DNA of 64,000 nucleotides, taken from positions 852,001-916,000 of the forward strand of contig JACVTC010000046.1 in NCBI GenBank assembly GCA_016946835.1, in the 5' to 3' direction. This DNA comes from Neocallimastix lanati (nom. inval.). Its lineage: Eukaryota > Neocallimastigomycota > Neocallimastigomycetes > Neocallimastigales > Neocallimastigaceae. Shown here one piece after another: positions 42,470-55,264 of the stretch. Numbering within the stretch: position 1 is the stretch's first letter; each line of letters starts with the position of its first letter. A program made the position numbers and the translations under genes. The notes beneath the pieces were generated by a model. It made no database searches. It had not been told where the DNA came from and saw only the letters and a list, made by a program, of their open reading frames with translations.

Positions 42470-42765
42470 ATTATTATTTATTATTAATAATAAATAATAA
42501 TAAATAATAATAAATAATAATAAATAATAATAAATAATAATAAATAATAATAAATAATAATAAATAATAATAAATAATAATAAATAATAATAAATAATAA
42601 TAAATAATAATAAATAATAATAAATAATAATAAATATTACTAAATAATAATAAATAATAAATATTAATAAATAATAATAAATAATAGTAAATAATAATAA
42701 ATAATAATAAATAATAATAAATAATAATAAATAATAATAAATAATAATAAATAAAAATAATAAAA
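42470..42765. repeat. (TAAATAATAA)n decamer array
   Basis: About 30 decamer units adjoining the 3' LTR. The Tyr/Leu-rich open frame on the minus strand is produced by the repeat. Confidence 0.95.
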
Positions 42766-44526
42766 TAAATAAACAAAAAAAAAAAACTAAACGTTTTATA
42801 TATACAGAAATTAAATAAAAGATTCATTACAAAAACAATTTCTATAAAACAATTATAAATTATTTTAAATATGAACTTTTAAAGTTTTACCGAAAAATAT
42901 AATTAATAAAATAATATTATTACTTAATTATTTTTAAGTATAATAGAGTATATTGAAAATTTCTTTTATTAGATTATATAATTATTATTTTAAAAGGTTT
43001 AAATTTACATATATTAAAAGTTTTGTTCCAGTAATTTATAGCTTTATTTATAAGAGTAAAGAAAAAAAAAAAAAAAAAAAAAGAAAAAAGTTAAAACGGA
43101 ATATTATTTAAATACATTGTACTATTACTTCTGAAATTGTACAGAATTATATCATACATTTATGTATTTCTATTATGTAATTGTATTAAAAATTTTTTCT
43201 GTTAAAAATTTATTGTAAATCATTATTTAAATAATACTATAAATTGTTATGAAAAATTAATATTATAATAAATAAAATTTAATTTATATAATTTTGGAAT
43301 GTATTGAAAATATATATAAAGTGTATCATATAATAATTATTCTTATTGGCTATAGATACAATTATATTAATATTATAAATTATTATATATATCAATATAA
43401 TCAATTTAATTAACAAAAAAAATTTTTTTTCCATATATTAATATATAAATAATATACTAATTTTTTTATTGATCAAATAATTTAATAAATGTTGTAGTAT
43501 TTATAAAATATAAATAAATGTTGTAGTTATTCCATTTTTTAAATATAGGAAAATAAAAAAAAAATTATTACATATGATAATATTTAACTGAAATAATTAT
43601 TAATTTAAAAAATAGTTAATAGCTTTTTTTTTATGTTTTTTTAATATATTCAAAATACATAATCCTTTTTTTTTATTTTTTTTCTTTTTTTATTAATCCT
43701 ACATTATTATTATATTATATATAAATTCTTTAAAAAACTATTTTTTATAATTTATATGCAATGTATTGTAATATATACCAAATTAAATTACCTATAATAA
43801 ATCAAATTATATCAAAACTCTATATATTATATAAGTAGCATATATTTTAAATTGATAAATGAATATTTACTACCAATACTCTTTTATATTTATATATATA
43901 TATGAAATATTTATTTATTATATACTATGAATTTATTATATACTATATATTTAATTAATATTGAATTTATATATTTTATTATTTTAAGAAACTTTCTATT
44001 TATATGTTATTTTATAACCTACTTTATATATAAAACACATAATAATATTATATAATAAATTTAAAATTAATGAAATTATAATATATATAAATGTATATAT
44101 ATGATATGATATATATAATATCTAATTATAATAAATCAAAAATTGAAATAATTAATCAAAAAAGTTCATATAAATTAGAGGCTGAAATAATAAAATCACC
44201 ACAAAATATTATATTACTCTTATTATTATTATTATTATTATTATTATAAATTTAATTTATAAAAAAAATTAGATATTTTTTTATTATTATCCATTTTAAA
44301 ATTATTACGGTTTTATTTTCAATTGCATCAGTATTTATATATATATACTTTTTTTTTTTGTTTCAAAAAAAAAAAATATTTTATTATTTTCATCATCTTT
44401 AAAAAATTTATTACAATAATACATATTTTAATGTAAATGCCTTCATTAATATAAAAATTGTATAGAAAAAATTTAATTTTTATATATTTATTGATTAAAA
44501 AAGTTTTTTTAGTGTGACTTATTATA
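42766..44526. other. AT-rich intergenic region upstream of GAPDH
   Basis: No gene seen. It contains poly(A) (43063-43082) and TA-rich stretches; the right end is the distal GAPDH promoter. Confidence 0.55.
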
Positions 44527-44532
44527 CACGTG
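44527..44532. promoter_or_regulatory. Palindromic E-box CACGTG in the GAPDH promoter
   Basis: ATACACGTGACTCG lies about 215 bases upstream of the GAPDH start in otherwise pure AT sequence. CACGTG is the core site of bHLH factors in fungi. Closer to the start is a pyrimidine-rich tract (44650-44672, with CTTTTTTCTTCACACAC), typical of highly expressed fungal promoters. Binding is inferred. Confidence 0.4.
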
Positions 44533-44715
44533 ACTCGTTTTATTTTCGTTACACAAATATATTAATTTTTTTATCTTTTTTTTTTAATTTAAAAAAAATT
44601 TTTTTAAATTTAATTTATATATAGATAATATAAAAAGAGAAATTTTTTTTTTTTTTTCTTTTTTCTTCACACACAAATAATAAAAAAAATTAAATAATAA
44701 TATTTATTTTTTTAA

Positions 44716-46079
<1,364 letters not shown>

Positions 46080-47141
46080 TTTCAAAAATAGTTGAGACTA
46101 ATCTTCAAAAAAAAAGCATTTAAAAGATTTTTAATAGAGTTTAATCCTATCGTATAAAAAATATTTAATAATCAACTCTAAAAATTAATTAAAAAATATT
46201 TTGAATATAGATAAAATTTACTAAATTCAATAATTAATTTTTTAATTATAAATTATTTATTTAAAATTTTAAAATTAAAGATAAAAAATAGTTCTTTTAG
46301 AATTTATAAAATTATATATTTTTAAAATTAATTAAATATAGTTATATTTTAATAATGATTAGTTAGTAGTAAGAATTTGTTAAAAAAAATTTTTTAATTA
46401 TACAATTTAATCCAAAAAAAAAAGAAGATCAAAATAATTAGATATGGTTAGTATTTTTTTTTTATTTTTATTTTTTAAGTTTATTTTTGGGGGGTGCATA
46501 ATTATTATTGTAAAAAAAATATTATAAATAATGAAATTTAGTTTGATACCGGGAATTATAAATTATAAAATTTAGTTATTTAAAAAAAAATATAGTAAAA
46601 TAATATTTAATAACAAATAACCAATGTTAATAATTAATAATAATTAATAATATTTTATTTATTATTTCATAATTCCTTTGTAGTATTGAACGTGCATTCT
46701 CCCAAATTATTCTTAGAAAAAAAAAATAAAAAAAGAAATAGCATCCATAATTAAAGATGAAATTATAATAATAGCTTCATAAATAATTAAAAAAAAAAGT
46801 AAACAAAAAATAAATAAAAAATACATATAAAAAGAAATGAAAAATATTTCAAAAAAAAAAAAAAAAAAAAAAAAAAAGAAAACTTAACATAAAACGAGAT
46901 AGTAAATAATTAAATTTAGCAAAGATAAAAAAAATATATATATATAACTACATATCTTATTATTAAAATATAATTATAGTAAAACATAGTTTTTGAAATA
47001 TAAAAAAAAAAAAAAAAAAAAGTAAAAAAATTTAAAAAAGGAAAAAATTAAATATATAATAATCCTTTAATTAAATTTTATAATAAAAATTTAAACAAAT
47101 AAATAAAATACAAAATAAAAAAAAAAAAAGAAAAAAAGAAA
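46080..47141. other. AT-rich spacer between GAPDH and the LINE array
   Basis: Poly(A) tracts at 46851-46877 and 47001-47020 and a TTGGGGGGTG tract near 46487. Some of the A-rich tracts may be tails of older insertions. No gene supported. Confidence 0.5.
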
Positions 47142-48509
47142 AGATGGTATTTTACTGATTGTGTGTTTTAATTTAAAGTTAAATTCGTACTTTCAATTTC
47201 TTATTAATAAATTTATTCCTCTCTTATTGAAGAAATATGTTTTAATTTCGTTTATTCTTAATCTTGTTATATATTATACTAGAGCAGATGTTCTAAAGCT
47301 CAAAAAATTATTAATAGAGGACTTTATTGGAGTTATGGATTTAAATCTCGCAATTCTTCTGTTAGTCTCTATAATATTATTCGTGAATTGAGAATACCTC
47401 CTCTTTCAGCTATCTGTGCAATATCTCAATTACGATGCTTTAGAAAATGGAAAAATTCTTCATGTATTATTAATCATCTCATTAATAATATTCCTACTAT
47501 GTCACATTACTCATGGACTAAAGAATCAAGGACTTTGGATAAGAAATTAATTGGTAAAAAAACAAATGAAATAAAAAAGTTTTATTGGGAAAGGGATGTC
47601 TTCAAACCCTCAAAAGCTAAAAAAGCAATTATTTACAAGGAGAATGATTTTGGATTTATTTCTGAAATCAGAAACTTAACATTTCAATATCCTAAGTATC
47701 AATTGGGATTCTTTTGGATTTCTCGAATTAGGTGTGGTTTTAAATTTGACATTAGTATTTCCATTAAAAGAAAAATAGTCTCAGAAGATTGCCCTAAATG
47801 TTGCCCTTGTTGTGGTGTTAGTGTACCTAGCTTTTCTCACTGGATCTTTGCCTGTAAAGAATTGGAAAATTACAGAAATAAATCTTTACCTTTTCTTGAT
47901 GATCTCTTTTTGAAGTTTGCAATGATAATTGAACAAAAATCCTTGGATGTTTCTTTAGATTCAGAAAAGGATTATGATAAATAATATTTATTATTTTATA
48001 TTGAGTACTCTTCTTGGTGGGCGTTCAATATATTCAAAAATTAAAGTTAATGATGGGGAACAGAGACAATTAGTTGACAATATTTTTAATACAAAGTTCA
48101 ACTTCGTCAACTGTTTCGTATTTTGTGGGGATTGCGGAGTTTCTAACAAACGTAATACCATTAATTTGTTGATCTTTTAGTTTGATGATGAAATGGTATT
48201 TCGTTGAATCTACCGTTACCAAGAGCGTCGACGTCGAAATGATAAGGCATGGATTTTCACCTCCAGATACAGATTCGATTGATAACACTAATACTGAAAT
48301 TATTACTCGCAATAATAGACGTGGTGTTATCATCGAGGAATGGGAAAAGTTAGAGGCTATTGCTTCTAACGCACTTTTATAATTTTATAATATATAATAT
48401 TTTATTTCATGTATTTTATGTGTTATTTTTTCATTTAATTTCATGTAATTTTATTATTATTATAAATTAAATAAAGTTATTCTCTAAGTCTAAAAAAAAA
48501 AAAAAAAAA
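47142..48509 (+). mobile_element. LINE copy A, 5'-truncated, decayed
   Basis: Starts after an A-rich tract and retains only the part of ORF2 downstream of the RT core. Recognisable pieces, in several frames, align with copy B: NRGLYWSYGFKSRN, then ELRIPPLSAICAISQLRCF (copy B: DLNIPPLSAKCALSQIKCF), YSWTKESRT, the cysteine cluster CPKCCPCCGV with SHWIFACKE (a zinc-binding motif common at LINE C-termini), LLGGRS, and VTKSVDVE near the end. A 3' UTR with AATAAAG precedes an 18-base poly(A) tail (48492-48509). Frameshifts near 47280 and 48100 make it non-functional. Confidence 0.85.
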
Positions 48510-48536
48510 GTTATATATTATACTCCTCTCTTTGAT

Positions 48537-50843
48537 ATGAGACACAATGAATGGGATATAAATCAAGACATCAGTATAGAAGAAATTAAAGAAGCTATTT
48601 TAGCTACTCCAAATTATAAAGCTTCAGGCCTGGATGGAATTCCTATTGATTTTTATAAAGCTTTAATTCTTCCGGATGACGAAAATTCAGTAAATAATTC
48701 TTCTTCTGGTTTAAATTGTTTACAGAAGATATACTCAAGAATTTGGAATGGAGAATTTCCTAGCACTTGGAATGAAGCAAGTATTATATCTATTCCTAAA
48801 AAAGGAGATGATCTATCTGATTGTGACAATTATCGAGGTATCTCTCTGATTAACAATGGTATTAAATTCATTTCGAAAATAGTCTCCAAAAGAATTTCGG
48901 AATATGGACTTAAAAATAATTTTATTAGGCCAGAGCAATTTGGATTTCGTACAAAAGAAGAATGTGTTAGTTTATTTATTTCAATTCGAGAAATTTGTCA
49001 AAGGCGTAAAAATGACAATAAAGAAACTTACTTTGCTTTTCTAGATTTAAAAAAGGCATATGATTCTGTTCCAATGGGTAATATTTTATATAAATTAGAT
49101 GCTTTAGGTATTAGAGGTAAATGTTATCAATTTATAAAAAATCTATATTTGACTTCCAAAGCCAGTGTTAAGATTGATGATCAATATTCGGAAATCTTTT
49201 AATATTATGAAAGGAGTTAGACAAGGTTGTCCACTATGACCAATTCTTTTCAATCTTTTTATTAATAACATTTTTAATGATTTTTCAGAACTTGGAATCC
49301 CTTTAGGCGAATCTAGATGTTGTGGTGGACTCTTTGAAGATGATATTGTTCTATGCTCACCATCAAAAACTAAGTTAAAAAAAATGCTTAAGAAGGTAAA
49401 TGAATGGGCTAAATATAATATGATGAATTTTGGAATTAACAAGTGTGCTACGATGGTGATTCGACCAGACACACCTCTTTTTCAAAATAAAAGAGATCCT
49501 ACTTTTTATCTTGCTGGTCAACCAATCCCAAACTAAATGTTATACCTATTTAGGTATACCATTTGATAAAAGCTTATCGTTGAACCCTATTATTAAATTA
49601 CTTAACTCTAAAGTTACTAAAGCTCTCTTTTCTGTTAGTAAATTTCTTTCAAATTCCAAAATTCCTATTCCATTTAAGAAGATTATAATTAACTCTTATG
49701 TATTTAGTAAAGTCTCTTACTTTGCGCCTTTACTTGGTTCAAATAAAGCGAGAACAAATAATACTCAGAAATTAAATAATAAAGGATTAAGATAGGTTGC
49801 AGGTTTACAAAAAGCCAAATCTTTTATTAATGTATATTCTATTTCAAAAGATTTAAATATTCCTCCATTGTCAGCTAAGTGTGCTTTGTCTCAAATCAAA
49901 TGTTTTGATAAATGGAAAGATTCAAATTGTATTATTTCCTATTTAGTTAATAATATTCCAAAATCTAGAAAATATACATGGACGAAAGAAAGTAGAACTA
50001 GAGAAAAGAGGTAATAACGATAATAAAATCAAGGATTTTCATTGGAAAAGAGATATGAAAATCAAATCTATTAAAGCTGAGTTTTATGACATAAACAAAT
50101 TCGAAGAAGCATCAAAATTTATTAAACTTTGTTATGAATATCCTGATCTTTCATATGGTTTCTATTGGCTATTGAGAGCACGAAGCGGATATAGATTAGA
50201 TGCTAGAATTGCTAAAGCTGCAAAAATAATAGATCAAATGTGTCCTAATTTTTGTCCCTGTTGTAAAAGTAATAAACAATGGATAAGTCATTGGTTAATT
50301 GATTGTCCATTTTTCAATCATATTCGTAGTAAAGTTAATGATAAAATTTTATTTTTATATAATGCTTTTTACCGTGGCAACCTAACAAATGATATTGTTA
50401 ATAGTAATAATAATAAAAGTAATAGTAATAATAGTAATAGTAATAATAGTAATAATAATAATAGTTATAGTAATATTAGTAATAGTATTTTTAGTAATGT
50501 TAGTAATAGTATTGAAAATAATGTGTATATTGATTCTAGTGTGTGTGAAAAAGTGTTTAATTTCCTTCTTGGAGGTCGAAGTATTAATAACAGTACAAGG
50601 GAATGGAAGGATCTATTTAAGTGCCAGATGAAATCAGGTGGTTATTCTGATACTCCGTTCTTAGTGGTTACTGCAGCACTTCTCCAATCGATTATACCTA
50701 TTGTTATTGGCCAGCAATGGTCTTTGTTCAATAGGTTTAAATCGAATCGTACTACTACTACCAAGAGCGTCAATGCTGAAGAAACAGTAAGACAGGACAG
50801 CAGGGCTAGCGCAACCAATGAAGATCATAATTTTGTATCTTAA
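48537..50843 (+). pseudogene. Reverse transcriptase (ORF2) of LINE copy B, broken
   Basis: Non-LTR RT motifs appear in order: KASGLDGIPIDFYK, WNEASIISIPKKGD, NYRGISLINNG, RPEQFGFR, FAFLDLKKAYDSV (motif A Asp), GVRQGCPL (motif B), GGLFEDDIVLCSPS (motif C, with FADD changed to FEDD but both catalytic Asp kept), and NEWAKYNMMNFGINKCA (motif D). After the RT come NIPPLSAKCALSQ, the cysteine motif CPNFCPCCKS with SHWLIDCPFF, an (NS)n run, LLGGRS, and a C-terminus ending EDHNFVS. The frame is broken near 49195, by a TGA at 49239, by frameshifts near 49535 and 50010 and by a TAG near 49793, so it cannot make a full protein. It would supply target-primed reverse transcription if intact. Confidence 0.88.
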
Positions 50844-50875
50844 AATTATGATTAACATTGTGAAGTCAAAATTAA

Positions 50876-50897
50876 TTATTATACTTCAGTATAATAA
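50876..50897 (+). other. Perfect hairpin in the LINE copy B 3' UTR
   Basis: TTATTATACT and AGTATAATAA form a 10-bp stem with a TC loop, 33 bases after the ORF2 stop. LINE reverse transcriptases of several clades recognise 3' stem-loops; a role here is inferred. Confidence 0.5.
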
Positions 50898-51071
50898 TGC
50901 CCTTGTGAAGTCTTACAAATATTAATTAAATGAAACTAGAATATATTATACCATTATTTTATTTTATTTTGTGTTTTATTTTTTGTTTATTTTTTTATCT
51001 TTTTTTTTATTATTTTAATACATGTATTTTATCAAATATTTAATTAATAAAGATGAAACAAGTTTGCTGCC

Positions 51072-51102
<31 letters not shown>

Positions 51103-51105
<3 letters not shown>

Positions 51106-51293
51106 TAGAAGAAATTAAAGAAGCAATTTTAGCTACTCCAAATTATAAAGCTTCAGGCCCGGATGGAATTCCTATTGAATTTTATAAAGCTTTAATTCCT
51201 CCGGATGACGAAAATTCAGTAAATAATTCTTCTTCTGGTTTAAATTGTTTACAGAAGATATACTTAAGAATTTGGAATGGAGAATTTCCTAGC
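51103..51293 (+). mobile_element. LINE fragment C
   Basis: Starts exactly after copy B's poly(A) and is nearly identical to 48573-48768 of copy B (only a few substitutions over about 190 bases). It stops abruptly at TTTCCTAGC, with no 3' end or poly(A), where unrelated GC-richer sequence begins. At the compared sites it has the expected GPDG where copy B has GLDG, so it may be the less mutated copy. Confidence 0.9.
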
Positions 51294-51746
51294 TCCACGA
51301 GCAGGGGTGTACTCGATTTATGTATTTAAATCGCCTGCATCCTAGGGGAATTAACTTTACTCTTATAAACCCCAATGATGTGGACTGTTTTTCCAGGTCC
51401 ATGGAGGGTTGATGGAAAAGGAATAACCTATATCAGGTGTACTAATTACAGCTTTCTGTGATTCTGATGATAATCGATGTTATCCTTTCTAAAGTGACTT
51501 CTAGTACGAAGAGAGAAAAAATTTAAAATATTGGAAGACGGTAGAAAGGAACCTGAGGTTTTATATTGTTTTAAACTGGATAACATTGGAATTATATAAT
51601 TATTAATACCATGTAGTTTTTACATATTATTATTGTAATAAATCTATTGTTTTTTTTTTTTTTTTTTTTAACTTTAGAATTTATTTTGTATATGTATTTT
51701 TCTATGGTATTATTTAAACTCTCATGAAGATATTATATAATGGAAA

Positions 51747-52318
51747 ATGTCGGAAATTGATTCACTCCAACGCTTGTGTTTAAGACATCATTTAACGGAT
51801 GAGAATCTTTTTATAGTTTTTCGCTACTAATATTATTTATATTTTGATTTCAGTTTATTTATGAGTACGTTAGATAAATTAATTTTATCATTCAAAGCTA
51901 TACTAATCGAAAAGAATTTCAGAAATTCAAAAGTTAACAAAAAAAAAAAAAAAAAAAAAAAAAACAGGAAAAAAGAGATTATTCATTACTACATAATTCC
52001 TAAGCTTTTTATTTTATTTTAATTTTTTTTCAATTACTGTACAAAGATAAAAACTTCATATTATTATTTTTTAGTTTTATTTTAATTTTTCTATTTTTTT
52101 TTTATTTTTTTATTTATATTTATATTACTTAGCTTATAGTATTTTATTTTTTATTAGTTTCATTTTTTATCAATTTGTAATTTAGAGTTCATTATGGAAA
52201 AAGAAATTTCACTGGGTTCTTGCTGTTATGGAACCTCTATTGGCAACACAAGGTTAATGTTTTATTATCTGTGGTATACACTCATGAATCAATGCTAAAA
52301 TGAAGGAATTTATTCATT

Positions 52319-52349
<31 letters not shown>

Positions 52350-52648
52350 TTAAAGGATAATATTCTGTCAGTGAAAAGAATTTTCTAAATTCAATGATAA
52401 TTCCTTCAGGATTAAAATATACACTCCAAATTTCAACCACGCAAAATTTGAAAAAGTATTTGAAAAATCAATATCAGGAGTTAAATTTTCATATTATAGA
52501 TGTTCCAAATGGAATCATAAGGGTTTCTTTTCAGTATTTAAAACAAAATTTAATATCCAATAACACATCCAAGAATACATACTCAGTAAACCTCAGTTCA
52601 ACTATTATAGATGGCAATCATGAACTCAATGCTCCCCAGTATTCCTAA
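51747..52648 (+). pseudogene. LINE ORF1 relic of copy D
   Basis: Starts MSEIDSLQRLCLRHHLTDEN, continues broken (LFMSTLDKLILSFKAILIEK) past poly(A) expansions at 51940-51964 and 52328-52349, and ends in an open stretch 52394-52648 (MIIPSGLKYTLQISTTQNLK to APQYS) whose stop overlaps the ORF2 start by 29 bases. ORF1 proteins of LINEs bind element RNA. No RRM or zinc knuckle can be seen here, so the call rests on position. Confidence 0.45.
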
Positions 52649-54800
52649 TCTTAATTCTCAAAATCCAATTTCACATTCTAACACAGGAAAGTTTTCTTTT
52701 TGTCTTAGTTGGAATACCAATGGATGGAATTTTGTAAAAAGAGATAGTATTGAGTACTTCAACACGATATTTTAAACCATTATTCCTATGTTTTCAGGAA
52801 CTAGGTATATGGTACCAATAATGCTAGAAATCCATGTAAAGTAACACTTTGCAACTATAAATATTTCCAGAAAAGAATGGATCCAACTACGCCAGGTTAC
52901 ATAGGTTTTATATCTTGGGTATCATGTCTCATGTGAAGCAGTACTTGAAGATAATTCCTATACTCATCTTTTGTTTCTTTAAAAACATATAGTTTATGGA
53001 ATCACTCTAAGTATTCTGTAGGTAATGTCTATATTCCCACTAAGAAACACTCATTACAAGTCCGATATGCAATCTTTGAAGTTTTCACATTGCTTCAGAA
53101 TCACACTAATCATCCATCTATTCTTCTTGAAGACTTTAACATGAGTACCATTGATTTACAAGATAAATTAACCAACAGTAACCTTTGTAACTGGTTTATT
53201 CTTCCAATTAATGATTCATCTATTTCATGGACTAGAGATAGATATTCATTAGATATTAATCATGCGTTAGCCAACTAAAGTATGCTGAATAAAATATCAT
53301 GTGCTTATTTTATTGATTTTCCTTCTGTATCTGATCATAAAGCTTCTCGTAGTTTATTGCAAGAAAACTACCACAGAGGAATCATTTTTGTTACCAAAAA
53401 AATTTGTTAGGTGAAATAGGTATAAATGTCTTGAACTTAAGAATGAAATTTGTCATCACAATAAATTTGAAGTTTTTTGTGAAGAATTAGGAAATGAAGA
53501 ACTTTCAATAGATTGTGTAATTGAAAAAATTCATTAACACTATTAATTCCATTGTTAAGGATTTATCGATTACATCATCAACAGAAATTAGAAAAGCTAT
53601 GTTTAATATGTTCTGCAAAATTTATTATCTTCAAAAAGGCAAAACATATTATATACAAACAAATTAAGCAATATGTTTATGCAAATGATTCCAATGAATT
53701 TGCTAAAATAGTTTACTCGTATAACGGACTATGTATATCAATTCATAAAAAATGTAACGAATTTAAGAAAAAAAAATAATATTTATATTGAATTAAAATT
53801 GGATGTTCGTTAACTTTTAAAAAGGATAGTAGGAAAGCATGGAAATGAGTAAAAAAGAATGCTAAAATAACTAATCAATCTTTCACAGTCTCTCATCCTT
53901 TTAAAAACAATATTAATGAACTTATTTCGTCTACAGATGAAAAATTAAAAACCTTTGCATTCTCATTATAAATTATTAGGGTCGGATTCTTCAGGTCATA
54001 GTCTTTCCAAAGATTATTGGAAAGATTCTGATGCACTAAGGAATTTGGGAAGTCCAAGGCAACAAGAGTGGGATATTAACCAAGGTATTAGTGATGAAGA
54101 AATTAGCGAAGCAATCTCATCTACGCCTATCTTTAAAGCTTGTGGTCCTGATGGTATACCAATGGAATTCTTCAAAACTTTGATTCCTTGTAAAGATGAT
54201 TCAGAAGAATCAAGTGATAATAATAGCAATAATTCATCTGGCTTTAAATGTCTCAAAGCCTTAATCAGTCGTATTTGGAATGGTGATTTCCCAAAATCAT
54301 GGAATAACACATCGATAATTTCTATTTATAAAAAGGGCGATCCATCAGATTAACAATCGTGGCATTTCTCTTATCAATAATGGATTAAAAATTAAAGCAA
54401 AAAATCATAGTTAATAGAATCTCTAAATATGGAATTGATGAAGTATTTATAAGACCTGATCAATATGGATTTCGTAATCGAGAAGAATGTATAAATCTTT
54501 ACACTACATTAAGAATTCATATGTTAGAGACGAAAATTTGATAATAAAGATACTTACCTTGCTTTTTTGGACCTTAAAAAAGCCTATGTACCAGTTCCCA
54601 TATATAATATATCAATGAAGATTCATCACTTAAGTATTATTGAAAACTTATACTTGACTTTCAAGGCTTGTATAAAGGTTGATGGATTATTATTAGAATC
54701 TTTTAGTATTAAGAAAGGTGATTGTCAAGGCTGTCCCCTCTCACCAATTTTATTTGACTTGTTCATTAATGAATATTTTTAATAACTGTGATAAATATAT
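52620..54800 (+). pseudogene. Endonuclease-reverse transcriptase (ORF2) relic of copy D
   Basis: ATG at 52620 opens MNSMLPSIPNLNSQ, then SWNTNGWNF, the usual start of a LINE AP endonuclease. NVYIPTKKHSLQ, ILLEDFNMST (GDFN-like), SISWTRDRYSLDINHALAN and FPSVSDHKAS (SDH active-site motif) place the endonuclease end near 53345. The RT follows: EWDINQGISDEEI, ACGPDGIPMEFFK, NNTSIISIYKKGD, RPDQYGFRNREEC, FLDLKKAYVPV and GDCQGCPLSPILFDLFIN. Many stops and frameshifts interrupt it. The domain order APE then RT shows this is an APE-type non-LTR retrotransposon family. Confidence 0.85.
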
Positions 54801-55084
54801 TTTTATTTATCATTATTATGTTTTAATTGGACAAATAATATTTATTTTTTTATATTAATTCTATGTTTTTTAATAAAAAGAAAAATATTGATGTAATTAA
54901 TAAATGAATAAATAAATAAAGTTAAAAGTTGGTAATAATTGCGACAATAAAAAAAAAAAAAAAAAAGAGACATTATAAAAATTCTAAATTTAAGCTCTTT
55001 TTTGCTGAATTTATTTATACACATTTATTTTACATATTACTTTTATTTCATATTTCTTTTTAAAAAAAAATCATTATATTCAAT

Positions 55085-55222
55085 TTGGACAATTAATATT
55101 TATATTAATATTTATATATATTAATATAATTAAAAAAAAATATATATATATATTAATATAAATAATAAATTAATTAATAAATAAAGTTAAAGTTCACTAT
55201 AATTTCGTCTATAAAAAAAAAA
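55085..55222 (+). mobile_element. LINE 3' end fragment E
   Basis: ATTTGGACAATTAATATTTA, then TTAATTAATAAATAAAGTTA and TTCACTATAATTTCGTCT followed by poly(A), matches the layout and sequence of the copy D 3' terminus in shortened form. Only the 3' UTR remains. Confidence 0.6.
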
Positions 55223-55264
55223 TATTTCTCTTTTTGTTAAAAATATATAAACGCTTTCCTATTA

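Larger units (their letters stand above)
48510..51102 (+). mobile_element. LINE copy B, 5'-truncated, longest RT region
   Basis: Begins immediately at the poly(A) end of copy A, inside the N-terminal part of the reverse transcriptase, and runs through the RT, a C-terminal Cys/His motif, an Asn/Ser repeat and a 3' UTR. It ends in a 28-base poly(A) (51075-51102). The 3' UTR has a perfect 10-bp hairpin at 50876-50897. Encoded ORF2 is described separately. Confidence 0.9.
51294..54966 (+). mobile_element. LINE copy D with 5' region, ORF1 and ORF2 relics
   Basis: A GC-richer leader (51294-51640, starting TCCACGAGCAGGGGTGTACT) is followed by ORF1 remnants (51747-52648), ORF2 remnants with an AP endonuclease then an RT (52620-54800), and a 3' UTR ending AATAAAGTTAAAAGTTGG...poly(A) at 54949-54966. 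Sequence between RT motif B and the 3' UTR is missing, so about 1.5 kb of ORF2 seems deleted near 54800. Assignment of the leader to this copy is inference. Confidence 0.7.

Noticed and set aside
42470-42765. CRISPR-like array
   Set aside because: Continuous decamer satellite with no unique spacers, in a eukaryotic genome.
42474-42827. Tyr/Leu-rich open frame on the minus strand
   Set aside because: Decamer repeat artefact next to the LTR element.
49143-49472. Minus-strand 109-codon frame in LINE copy B
   Set aside because: Antisense to the RT motif B-D region, which carries clear family motifs on the plus strand.
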